From positions 1 to 36,024 of the forward strand of contig PCBO01000134.1 in the NCBI GenBank assembly GCA_002730975.1: a stretch of 36,024 bases of DNA, in the 5' to 3' direction. Under the pieces are notes generated by a model. The model was not told the DNA's origin, made no database searches, and worked only from the letters and a program-made list of their open reading frames with translations. How positions within the stretch are numbered: the stretch's first letter is position 1; every line of letters begins with the position of its first letter. Below are positions 1-8,987 of the stretch, in pieces. The position numbers and the translations under genes were made by a program. This DNA is from Opitutia bacterium. Its GTDB lineage: Bacteria > Verrucomicrobiota > Verrucomicrobiia > Opitutales > Seribacteraceae.

Positions 1-2
1 CA

Positions 3-3000
3 GCCGCCAACGTGGGGGGGCTGTTCGGTAGGGATTATGGAGTTACGGTAGAACACTCGTTCTGGGATAAGGAGACGAGTAATCAGGCAGACATGGCAGG
101 CAACCTGACTGAGGCGGGCGGTAAGACCACATCCGAGATGAAAACGGCGGCGACCTTTACCGATGCCGGTTGGTCCACCGGTATTTGGAATTTAGTGGAT
201 AATAGTTACCCTAGTTTCAAGGGACCGACTCCTCCAAACAACGGACCGACTGCCATCGACCTCAACGGTACCTCTGTGCCCGAGAACCTCCCTGCCGGTA
301 CCGTCGTAGGCGAGTTCAGCGCCACCGAATCAAATGTATCCAACTTCTTTCCCTTCACCGTATCCGCCCATACCTCCAATGCCGATACAGCTGAAACCAG
401 CGGGGGTGTCTCGATCTCATTTCGCGTAAACGGGGCCTGGACCTCATCCGAATCCTTCTTCTCAGCATCAGAAAAGGGGGAGGAAAAGACCAAGAACTTC
501 ACCACTTCGGCCAAACCGACGCAACTTAAATTTATTGCCAACTCAGGAAATGCCTGGGGTTTCTGGAAAGTCGTCTTCCAAGGGGCGACAATTCTCGAAG
601 ACCCCAATGGCTCATCCGGTTCGAGTAGCGGCACAGCGCCCTACTGGGTGGATGGCGACGGGGACGTCGGCATGCCAAGCTTTCAAGTTCACGACTTGCC
701 GGCGCCCTCCCATGTATTCGTGCTCGCGGATGGAAACGGCTCCATCCACAATAACCTCTTCACCCTCGACGAAAACGGCACCCTAAAAACCGCTGCAGCT
801 ATCGACTACGAGGCCAACGCCACGCTCAACATCCGCGTCCGCGCAACCAACGAGCAAAACGCCAGCCTCGAGAAAGCCTTCGCCATACAAGTTTCGGACG
901 TGAACGAATACTCGGTAACCCGCAAAGAAGCATTGGTCGGCTGGTGGACCTTCGACAACAACACCTCCAACGACTTTTCAGGGAACAGTCATCACGGAGT
1001 ACATTCCTCTCCCTCGATCTACAGTTCCGACACACCCTTCGGCTCGGGCAATGCGATCAATCTCAATGGCGCCCAATTCGTCACAGTGAGCGACGAGCGT
1101 AACCAGTCGACCTTCGACGGCGGCAGCCAGTTCACCGTATCATTCTGGAGCAAGGGATGGCCCAACGGTGGATGGGAACCCTTCATATCGAAGCGCGGAG
1201 AAGGTGGCCAGGGTTGGCAGGTTCGAAGGTACGGGACCACGGCCGATCGCTTTTCCTTTACTCTAAGGGGGCCCGGCAACGACGAATGGTACGTCACCAA
1301 GAACATAAACGACGGCAAATGGCATCACCTCGTGGCGGCTTGGGGCGGCGGCAAACGCAAATTCTACGTGGATGGCATCCTGCTCGGTTTCGAAAATCGT
1401 TCAGGAACCGTCACTCCAACCGGTTCGCAATTGGTCTTCGGAGCCAGGGATAATTCAGGCCATGCCGGCAATCCGCCGAATATAGGCAATCACTCGGGCA
1501 TCAAGCTGGACGATGTCCGCTTCTACGACGTCCCCCTTACCGATCAGGACGTCAGCGCCATCTACAACAATGGGCAGGGCGACCAAGTTCCTCTTGCGGA
1601 TACCGACGGCGATGGAATCAGCGACGCTGTCGATCCCGACGACGACAACGACGGCTACTCCGACGCGGAGGAAATCGCCGAGTCCAGCAATCCGCTGAGT
1701 GCTTTCTCCCTCCCCCCCGTCGGCAAGTTGATCTATGTCGACGACAACGCAAGCGGTGCCGACAACGGCTCCTCTTGGGTAAACGCCTACGTAAACTTGC
1801 AATCCGCCTTGGTTGAGGCCAACGGCAGCGTCCGCACCCAAATTTGGGTGGCCGCCGGCATGTATCGTCCCGACCAAGGGCCCGGGCAGAACGCCAACGA
1901 TCGATCCTCCACCTTCCAGTTGAAGAACCGAGTGGAAATTATAGGTGGATTCATGGGCAATGAGTCGACCAAGGAGGACAGAAGTGGAGAAAACGTATGG
2001 GCCAGCGTGCTTACCGGTGACGTCGGAAACCAACATTGGCACGACGACAACGCCTATCACGTAATAACGGCGTCAGGAGTCAATCGCACGGCAGTCTTGT
2101 CTAACTTCACTATCCAGCATGGCGCCGCCAACGGGCCGGGAGAATGGGGTAAGCGTGGAGCGGGTATTCTCGCCGACAATGGCAGTCCCTCCCTTCGTTA
2201 TCTCAACCTACATGGCAACCGATCCTGGGGAGCCAACAGCGGCGGCGGCGGGCTCTGTGTCTACAACGGAGGTTCACCGGCCATCTTTTCCTGCATATTC
2301 ATAGGCAACTACGCCGAATGGGGCGGCGCCATAAAACTTAGTATGGGAAGCTCCGCTGCTCTGTACAACGTCCTCATGGTGAAAAACCAGGCGAATAAGG
2401 GAGGCGCCTTTGTAGCTTGGGACAGCAACGCATCCATCATTCATTCCACCATCGTCGACAACAACGCAACGACTGGCGGCGGTCTTTACTTGGGAAGCGG
2501 AGCAATCGTTTCCATGGCCAACTCGATCATCTGGGACAACAACGCCACCACAGCCAAAAACCTCCACAAGGATGGATCGAGCTATGTCGACTTCAACCAC
2601 ACCATGGTCAAGGAAGTGAACGACACCGCTTCCGCCGATGAATTCTTCTTCGACCCCGAACGATTCGATTATCGTTTGCGGAACGGTTCTCCGCTCATCA
2701 ACGCCGGCAACCCTCTTTCCGCAGGTATCATACCTACAGACCTCCATGGATTGCCTCGCAATCAGGATGCGGCGCCCGACATCGGGGTCTACGAGGGAGG
2801 TCTCGACGTCGTAGATCTCGGAGGACAGGTCACTTACTCCGGAATTGTAGATTCGGGCTCCTTCCGGGTCTGGCTCAACGACGAGAACGGAACCCGCCTC
2901 AAAGAACTGGAAATGCCCGCTCCCGGCGCTTACTCCTTCCCGGTCCTCAGCGGACTGAAATACGACTTAAAAGCCTTCCGCGACGCAAACGGAGACGGTT

Positions 3001-6000
3001 GGCCAAACAACGGCGACCCTTGGGCTCACCATGCACACGCCCCCATCGAGGTAAACGCCACCAGAAACGACTTCGACATGCCTCTCGTGGATCGCGATTC
3101 CGACGAGGACGGCTTCCTTGACCTCCACGAAGAACAAGCAGGCTCCAATCCATACGCCGCCAATTCAACCCCCGGCTTGGATTTCGGTCTCGTCGCCCAC
3201 TGGACCTTCGATGAAACGAACAGCTCGATCTTGAGCGACGCCTCCGGCAACGAGGTAAACGGTACCCTCAACGGGTTCTTCTCCAACGCCAACGCCCACT
3301 GGGTGCCCGGCAGGATCGGAGGAGCCCTCCGCTTCGACGGCATCGACGACTACGTTTCCTTCCCTGGTGCCACCGCTCTCGAGGATCTCTACCCCATGAC
3401 CTTCGCCGGTTGGGTTTTGCGGGAAAACGACCCCGACGGCGGCTACATTCTGGCCAAGCGTTCCACGACCACCGGTTACTGGCGCCTCAACTCGGGCAAT
3501 GACAATCTTACTTGGGTTCGGCAGTTTTCCGGTAACCATCCATCTTACACCGGAGGAGGCGCTCCCGTTCTCGACCAATGGACCCACCTCGCCTTTACCT
3601 GGAACGGAGCGGGAACGGCCGATGCCTCCTACCATGCCACCCATTTGTATGTAAACGGCGCCCAAGTCGCCAACCCTACCCGTGCAAACGGAAGCGGCTC
3701 ACCGGTCTCCGACGCCTCCAACCTCTTTACCATCGGCAACCGCCCCGCAGGCAACACCTCCTACTTCAAGGGAAGCTTGGACGACTACCGCCTGTGGGAT
3801 CGTGTACTCTCACTCTCTGAGATAGAAACCCTTTTCCAATCGGCACCTTCGCCACTGGTTGAGACCAACGCCACCTTGTCGGGAACCATCCATTACGAAG
3901 GCCCCGTTCCGGGTCCCGTGGTGGTCTGGGCATTCGACGAAAACGGTACCAAGGTACGCGAGCTCACCCTACCCAACGGCCCCGGTCCCTACTCCATGCA
4001 GCTTCCCAAAGGCAAAGCCTATGACGTAAAGGCCTTCCGGGACGGCAACGGCAACGGCAACCTCGACGCCCAGTGGCAGGTCGGCGAACCCTACGCCCAC
4101 CACGGCGATTGGAACAATAGCACAAACTCCTTCAACACCGTCCATCTCGACGGCAACCTGACCAATGTGAACGTCAACATCTCGGGGCACGGCGACAACG
4201 ACGGCGACGGTTTCGGTGACTGGGAGGAGTACTCCGCCGGTTCCAACGGAGACGACAACGAAAGCACCCCCGACTTCCCCGGCCTGAACTACAAGCTCGT
4301 CGCCTACTATCCCTTCGACGGCAACGCCTCCGACGCTTCCGGCAACGATTTGAACGGTACTCTCCTCGGATACGACGCGAACTCCACAATCTGGGTCGCG
4401 GGCCGATTGGGGGGAGCCCTGAACTTCGACGGCGTGAACGATTCCGTCCGCTTGGACCAGGGCCCGACCTTGAACGACGTTCGTCCGCTCACCTTTAGCG
4501 CATGGGTCAAGCGTAGGGGTTACGGATATGTCATCTCCAAGCGCTCCACCTCCACCGGCTATTGGCGTTTTGGCATCGATCAAAACCAGTTTGGCTGGTT
4601 CCGGGATTATGCCGGATCGAACCACCTGAGCGCGCAAGCCAACACCTTCGCCGCAAACGAGTGGCGATTGCTCACCCTTACTTGGGATGGCGGCTCGGAA
4701 GGCTCAGAATCCACGCTCTATTTGGACGCTCAGGACATGACGACTAGCCGCGGAAACGCCTCGGGAGCATTCCTCAGCGACGCGGCCAACGTCATGCACG
4801 TCGGTAGTCGCAACGGGGAGGACACCTTCTTCGACGGTCTGATCGACGACCTCCGCATCTGGAATCGCTCCCTATCCGGGGACGAGGTAGCGGAACTATA
4901 TGGGATGGTCCCGCCCGAACTCGTCGCCGTCACCGACGCTAATTTCGATGCCGCGGTGAACCTGTGGTTTTCACATGAGGCCAACGCTACCGCCACCTAC
5001 GGCCAAATACAGGACTGGAACGTCTCAGGCGTCACCAACATGTTAACGGCATTCAAGAACAAGCCTTCCTTCAACGAGGACATCAGCGGGTGGGACGTTT
5101 CCTCCGTCACGAATATGGGGTCCATGTTCTACGGAGCCTCCTCCTTCAACCGAGACATCGGCGACTGGAATGTCTCCTCAGTCACCAATATGGGCTACAT
5201 GTTCTTCAACGCCACTTCCTTCAATCGAGACATCGGTGATTGGAACGTTGGCAACGCAACCTCCATGTCTCATGCGTTCCAAAACGCCACCGCCTTCAAT
5301 CAGGACATCGGCAACTGGGACGTTTCCTCAGTTTCTAACCTTCGGGAAACCTTCAACGGTGCCACCTCGTTCGACCAAGACATTGGGGATTGGAACGTCA
5401 GCAACGTCACCTCCCTGCAAGCCACCTTCCACGGTGCCACCGCCTTCAATCAAGACATTGGCGATTGGGATGTCTCCCGCGTCCAAAACTTCGCCGGAAC
5501 GTTTTGGGACGCCACCTCTTTCAATCAGGACATCGGGCGTTGGGACCTCTCCTCTGGCACCAAGTTGAATTACCTCTTCGCCGGAGCCGTCGCCTTCGAC
5601 CAAGACATCGGAGATTGGAACGTCAGCAGAGCGAACACCTTGAGCAGAACATTCAAGGACGCCACCTCCTTCAACCAAGACGTTGGACATTGGGAAGTTT
5701 CCTCGGTTACGGATTTGAGCGAAACCTTTCGAGGCGCCACACTCTTCAATCAAGACGTCGGGGACTGGAATGTCAGTAGCGCGACGAACATGCGCGAAAC
5801 TTTCAAGAACGCCGCTGCCTTTAATCAGGACATTGGCGATTGGGATACGACCGCCGTCACGAACATGACCGCCACGTTCCACAACACTTTTTCTTTATCC
5901 GACACCAACAAAGGTTTTATTGAAGCCTCCTTTGCCACGAATGCCAATTGGCCTTACGACTGGTCGGCGTTCGTTCCGGGTCCTTCATTTGTGGTAGCTG

Positions 6001-8753
6001 ACGCCAACTTCACTACGGCCGAGAACAACGCCTCGGCAATCTTCGTCGTAACCGCAACCGATCCCGATGCGAACGCAACCTTGGTTTACTCCAAGTCCGG
6101 ACCCGACGCGGGCAAGTTCGACCTCAACGCGACCTCCGGAGTATTTCGCTTCGTCAACCTCCCCGACTACGAGGCCAACGCCTCCGCCGCGGGCAACAAC
6201 ACCTTTTCCCTGACCATTATGGCTTCCTCCGAAGAAGCCAACGCCACCGTCAACGTAATCGTTCATGTAACCGACGTTCATGAGAACAACCCACCCGCGA
6301 TAGCTTCCCCCGCAACCGCAGTGGTTCCCGAGAACACAATCTTCGCGATGGAGGTGAACGGCACGGACCCCGACGGCGACTACCTCGTCTATTCCATAGC
6401 CTACGGGGACGACCATCAACGCTTCGACCTGAACGCAACCTCGGGAGAACTTACCTTCCTTGTCCCACCCGACTTCGAAAACCCGAGCGACGCGGACGAG
6501 AACAACGTCTACGAGTTGACCGTCCAAGCGACCGACGGTGAGTTCAACGCTACCAAAAACCTCGCAATCACCGTCGTCGACGTACACGAGAACACCGCTC
6601 CGGCGATCACTTCGCCCACCGACGTCGCAGTTGCCGAGAACACGACTTTCGTATTGGAACTCAACGGAACCGATCCCGACGGTGATGCCCTCGTTTACTC
6701 TATAGTCTACGGCGACGACCATCACCGATTCGACCTGAACGCAACCTCGGGAGAACTTACCTTCCTCGCCCCACCCGACTTCGAAAACCCGAGCGATGCG
6801 GACGAGAACAACGTCTACGAGTTGACCGTGCAAGCGACCGACGGCGAGTTCAATGCCACCAAGAACCTCGCGATCTCCGTCGTCGACGTACACGAGAACG
6901 CCGCTCCGGCGATCACTTCGCCCGCCGACGTCGCAGTTGCCGAGAACACGACTTTCGTATTGGAACTCAACGGAACCGACCCCGACGGCGATGCCCTCCT
7001 CTATTCTATAGCCTACGGAGACGACCAAAGCCGCTTCCAACTGAATGTGGCCACCGGTGAACTTACCTTCCTCGCCCCGCCCGACTTCGAGAACCCGAGC
7101 GATGCGGACGAGAACAACGTCTACGAGTTGACCGTGCAAGCGACCGACGGTGAGTTCAACGCCACCAAGAACCTCGCGATCACCGTGGTCGATTTAATCG
7201 AAGAAAGCGAAAACTATCCCGACGGGAATGACACCTTCGTCGATCACAATCACTCGGTTCCCGATCACAACGACAGTTTCGTCGACTACAACTCGACCTT
7301 TCCCGGAGAAGATAACAACGGCACCTTTGCGGATGCGAACACCAGTGTTCCCTCCGACAACAACCAGACTTTCGTGGACGACCAACACAACTATCCCGAC
7401 GGGAATGTCACCTTCGTCGATCACAATCACTCGTTCCTCGATCACAACGACAGTTTCGTCGACTTCAACTCGACTTTTCCCGGAGGCGACAACAACGATA
7501 CCTTTGCGGATGCCAATACCAGTGATCCCTCCGATAACAACCAGACTTTCGTGGACGAACACCATAATTACCCCGATGGAAATGACACCTTCGTCGATCA
7601 CAACGACAGTTTCGTCGACTACAACTCGACCTTTCCCGGAGACGACAATAACGCCACCTTTGCGGATTCCAACACCAGTGCTCCCTCCGACAACAACCAG
7701 ACTTTCGTGGACGACCAACACAACTATCCCGACGGGAATGTCACCTTCGTCGATCACAATCACTCCGAACTCGATCACAACGACAGTTTCGTAGACTACA
7801 ACTCGACCTTTCCCGGAGACGATAACAACGCCACCTTTGCGGATTCCAACATCAGTGCTCCCTCCGACAACAACCAGACTTTCGTGGACGACCACCATCA
7901 CTATCCCGACGGGAATGTCACTTTCGTCGATCACAATGACACCTTTGTCGACTACAACTCGACCTATCCCGGCTCCGACAACAACGATAACTTTGCGGAT
8001 TCCAATACCAGTGCTCCCTCCGACAACAACCAGACTTTCGTGGACGACCAACATAATTACCCCGATGGGAATGACACCTTCGTCGATCACAACGACACCC
8101 TCTTCGACGACAACTCGACCTATGCCCCCAGCCCTTCGTATTCGCCGATTGCTCGCACCCTTCCCGTTGAGATCGAGGCCGACGGCAAGTTTGCCCTAAA
8201 GGGTCTTCTCTTGACTGATGGCGGTTCTGCAGTAACCGAGCTAGGTTTTATTCTCTCGCATTCCTTGTTCGCCGACTTGAGTTCTCCCGGATCGATTGTC
8301 GTGGAGGGAACTCTCTCGGGCGAGACATTTACCGCTAGTACGGTCATACCCAACTTCGGAAAGCAATTTTATTACAGAGCCTATGCGACAAATGCCCAAG
8401 GGACAAACTTTGGCTCTCCAAAGCGTTTCGTTGTTCCCGAATCTTCGTTCACCTCAGCTTGGTGGCAAAATACGGAGGCAGCAGAAGCAGGCTGGCGCAT
8501 TTCATCATGGTTCGGTGCTTTTCTCCCTTATGGGAATGAATGGCTCTACCATGCCGAGCTCGGTTGGTTATACGCCCAATCGGATGGTGTAGACGGACTA
8601 TGGCTCTGGAGCAAGGATCACGGCTGGCTCTGGACAAATCCGGGCAGTTATCGCTATCTGTACCGGGCAAGCACCTCGGAATGGCTTTATTTCCTTAAGC
8701 GCAAGGACGGGCGAGCCTATCTCTACAACTACTCTACAGGTTTAGTGGAGTAA
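3..8753 (+). CDS. Giant multidomain surface/secreted adhesin-like protein (5' end cut off by window edge)
   Basis: The frame is open to the left edge, and its first residues form a GLUG-like motif (NVGGLFG), so the true start lies upstream; there are over 2,900 residues here. Counting from the GTG at 12, the modules are: GLUG-like 1-70; a cadherin-like domain split by an insert, 82-300; LamG 305-517; Asp-rich EF-hand/thrombospondin-3-like 527-560; a right-handed beta-helix 570-930; transthyretin-like 935-1006; LamG 1057-1275; transthyretin-like 1282-1367; LamG 1425-1630; DUF285/BspA-like repeats 1640-1990; cadherin-like 1992-2398; an Asp/Asn/Thr repeat 2402-2704; a FnIII-like domain; and a Trp/Tyr-rich C-terminal domain of about 90 residues. 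LamG, cadherin and DUF285 modules usually mediate adhesion or carbohydrate binding outside the cell, often with calcium. I see no catalytic signature. Asn in D/E-x-N-x-S/T context is strikingly frequent, about 80 sites by hand count. The function as an adhesin is inferred. Confidence 0.9.
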   Translation, partial: AANVGGLFGRDYGVTVEHSFWDKETSNQADMAGNLTEAGGKTTSEMKTAATFTDAGWSTGIWNLVDNSYPSFKGPTPPNNGPTAIDLNGTSVPENLPAGTVVGEFSATESNVSNFFPFTVSAHTSNADTAETSGGVSISFRVNGAWTSSESFFSASEKGEEKTKNFTTSAKPTQLKFIANSGNAWGFWKVVFQGATILEDPNGSSGSSSGTAPYWVDGDGDVGMPSFQVHDLPAPSHVFVLADGNGSIHNNLFTLDENGTLKTAAAIDYEANATLNIRVRATNEQNASLEKAFAIQVSDVNEYSVTRKEALVGWWTFDNNTSNDFSGNSHHGVHSSPSIYSSDTPFGSGNAINLNGAQFVTVSDERNQSTFDGGSQFTVSFWSKGWPNGGWEPFISKRGEGGQGWQVRRYGTTADRFSFTLRGPGNDEWYVTKNINDGKWHHLVAAWGGGKRKFYVDGILLGFENRSGTVTPTGSQLVFGARDNSGHAGNPPNIGNHSGIKLDDVRFYDVPLTDQDVSAIYNNGQGDQVPLADTDGDGISDAVDPDDDNDGYSDAEEIAESSNPLSAFSLPPVGKLIYVDDNASGADNGSSWVNAYVNLQSALVEANGSVRTQIWVAAGMYRPDQGPGQNANDRSSTFQLKNRVEIIGGFMGNESTKEDRSGENVWASVLTGDVGNQHWHDDNAYHVITASGVNRTAVLSNFTIQHGAANGPGEWGKRGAGILADNGSPSLRYLNLHGNRSWGANSGGGGLCVYNGGSPAIFSCIFIGNYAEWGGAIKLSMGSSAALYNVLMVKNQANKGGAFVAWDSNASIIHSTIVDNNATTGGGLYLGSGAIVSMANSIIWDNNATTAKNLHKDGSSYVDFNHTMVKEVNDTASADEFFFDPERFDYRLRNGSPLINAGNPLSAGIIPTDLHGLPRNQDAAPDIGVYEGGLDVVDLGGQVTYSGIVDSGSFRVWLNDENGTRLKELEMPAPGAYSFPVLSGLKYDLKAFRDANGDGWPNNGDPWAHHAHAPIEVNATRNDFDMPLVDRDSDEDGFLDLHEEQAGSNPYAANSTPGLDFGLVAHWTFDETNSSILSDASGNEVNGTLNGFFSNANAHWVPGRIGGALRFDGIDDYVSFPGATALEDLYPMTFAGWVLRENDPDGGYILAKRSTTTGYWRLNSGNDNLTWVRQFSGNHPSYTGGGAPVLDQWTHLAFTWNGAGTADASYHATHLYVNGAQVANPTRANGSGSPVSDASNLFTIGNRPAGNTSYFKGSLDDYRLWDRVLSLSEIETLFQSAPSPLVETNATLSGTIHYEGPVPGPVVVWAFDENGTKVRELTLPNGPGPYSMQLPKGKAYDVKAFRDGNGNGNLDAQWQVGEPYAHHGDWNNSTNSFNTVHLDGNLTNVNVNISGHGDNDGDGFGDWEEYSAGSNGDDNESTPDFPGLNYKLVAYYPFDGNASDASGNDLNGTLLGYDANSTIWVAGRLGGALNFDGVNDSVRLDQGPTLNDVRPLTFSAWVKRRGYGYVISKRSTSTGYWRFGIDQNQFGWFRDYAGSNHLSAQANTFAANEWRLLTLTWDGGSEGSESTLYLDAQDMTTSRGNASGAFLSDAANVMHVGSRNGEDTFFDGLIDDLRIWNRSLSGDEVAELYGMVPPELVAVTDANFDAAVNLWFSHEANATATYGQIQDWNVSGVTNMLTAFKNKPSFNEDISGWDVSSVTNMGSMFYGASSFNRDIGDWNVSSVTNMGYMFFNATSFNRDIGDWNVGNATSMSHAFQNATAFNQDIGNWDVSSVSNLRETFNGATSFDQDIGDWNVSNVTSLQATFHGATAFNQDIGDWDVSRVQNFAGTFWDATSFNQDIGRWDLSSGTKLNYLFAGAVAFDQDIGDWNVSRANTLSRTFKDATSFNQDVGHWEVSSVTDLSETFRGATLFNQDVGDWNVSSATNMRETFKNAAAFNQDIGDWDTTAVTNMTATFHNTFSLSDTNKGFIEASFATNANWPYDWSAFVPGPSFVVADANFTTAENNASAIFVVTATDPDANATLVYSKSGPDAGKFDLNATSGVFRFVNLPDYEANASAAGNNTFSLTIMASSEEANATVNVIVHVTDVHENNPPAIASPATAVVPENTIFAMEVNGTDPDGDYLVYSIAYGDDHQRFDLNATSGELTFLVPPDFENPSDADENNVYELTVQATDGEFNATKNLAITVVDVHENTAPAITSPTDVAVAENTTFVLELNGTDPDGDALVYSIVYGDDHHRFDLNATSGELTFLAPPDFENPSDADENNVYELTVQATDGEFNATKNLAISVVDVHENAAPAITSPADVAVAENTTFVLELNGTDPDGDALLYSIAYGDDQSRFQLNVATGELTFLAPPDFENPSDADENNVYELTVQATDGEFNATKNLAITVVDLIEESENYPDGNDTFVDHNHSVPDHNDSFVDYNSTFPGEDNNGTFADANTSVPSDNNQTFVDDQHNYPDGNVTFVDHNHSFLDHNDSFVDFNSTFPGGDNNDTFADANTSDPSDNNQTFVDEHHNYPDGNDTFVDHNDSFVDYNSTFPGDDNNATFADSNTSAPSDNNQTFVDDQHNYPDGNVTFVDHNHSELDHNDSFVDYNSTFPGDDNNATFADSNISAPSDNNQTFVDDHHHYPDGNVTFVDHNDTFVDYNSTYPGSDNNDNFADSNTSAPSDNNQTFVDDQHNYPDGNDTFVDHNDTLFDDNSTYAPSPSYSPIARTLPVEIEADGKFALKGLLLTDGGSAVTELGFILSHSLFADLSSPGSIVVEGTLSGETFTASTVIPNFGKQFYYRAYATNAQGTNFGSPKRFVVPESSFTSAWWQNTEAAEAGWRISSWFGAFLPYGNEWLYHAELGWLYAQSDGVDGLWLWSKDHGWLWTNPGSYRYLYRASTSEWLYFLKRKDGRAYLYNYSTGLVE
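5070..5894 (+). repeat. Eleven tandem 75-bp units encoding DUF285/BspA-like 25-residue repeats
   Basis: Eleven consecutive units of exactly 25 codons follow the pattern FNQDIGDWNVSSVTNM followed by a segment ending near F..AT. A shorter leading unit sits just upstream, and there are no length differences between units. The pattern matches DUF285 (Pfam PF03382), found in BspA-like and mycoplasma surface proteins as leucine-rich-repeat-related arrays. The units differ from each other at many positions, so the array is not freshly duplicated. In several units the conserved turn reads DWNVS, which also fits the extended N-glycosylation sequon. Confidence 0.9.
6294..7199 (+). repeat. Three near-identical 306-bp cadherin-like repeats
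   Basis: Three consecutive cadherin-like domains repeat with a spacing of exactly 306 bp (102 codons), measured at the GACTTCGA word at 6471, 6777 and 7083. Each domain has the calcium-site signatures PEN or AEN, GTDPDGD and PPDFENP, and ends in NLAI(T/S)VVD. The nucleotide sequences are very similar across units, which points to recent duplication or gene conversion. A fourth, more divergent copy lies just upstream, from about 5985 to 6293. Confidence 0.9.
7215..8123 (+). repeat. Six-unit Asp/Asn/Thr-rich repeat saturated with D-x-N-x-S/T sequons
   Basis: The region holds five full units and one partial unit of 59, 59, 52, 59, 52 and 22 codons, each starting YPDGN(D/V)TFVD. The 52-codon units lack one 7-residue HNHS-type segment. 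Within the 303 residues I count 35 matches to D-x-N-x-S/T, such as DGNDT, DHNDS, DYNST, DNNQT and DSNTS, or one about every nine residues. Aromatic or hydrophobic residues alternate with the acidic stretches (TFVD, SFVD, TFPG). This is likely an extended extracellular stalk or spacer. Calcium binding and glycosylation are both possible readings. Confidence 0.92.
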
Positions 8754-8768
8754 GTCTCCGACCTAATT

Positions 8769-8791
8769 GAAATAGGTGACGTACCTATTTC
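8769..8791 (+). terminator. Intrinsic terminator after the giant surface-protein gene
   Basis: A perfect 9-bp inverted repeat (GAAATAGGT / ACCTATTTC) with a 5-base loop lies 16 bases past the stop codon. It is followed by the T-rich sequence TTTCTGTT. The placement fits termination of the giant gene. The stem is AT-rich, so its strength is uncertain. Confidence 0.6.
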
Positions 8792-8987
8792 TTTCTGTTA
8801 ATTCCTTTCCTCCTTATGTTTACAATGGCGAGACCTTGGCTTCGCCTGTGCTACATTATCCATAATACATGTTAAGCACGGGGTAACTTTTCACGTAGGG
8901 GCCAATAGCCTTGAGTGGTCATTTATTCGTCACGCAGACCGTTCTTCCGTAACTTGTTTGCTTGTTAAAGACGGCAGGGAAGGAGTA

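Noticed and set aside
5985-8090. Two long minus-strand open frames opposite the cadherin and Asp/Asn repeats (384 and 298 residues).
   Set aside because: They lie antisense to clear repeats and read as Val/Gly/Ile-rich repetitive sequence, which is the expected mirror of the GAC/AAC/ACC-rich codons. No start signal or family motif is seen.
7215-8123. CRISPR-like array.
   Set aside because: The repeats are 156-177 bp, in frame and protein-coding, with no unique spacers and no cas genes nearby.
7228-8199. Plus-strand Thr/Pro/Ser-rich frames overlapping the tail repeat.
   Set aside because: They are out-of-frame readings of the same tandem repeat and have no independent support.
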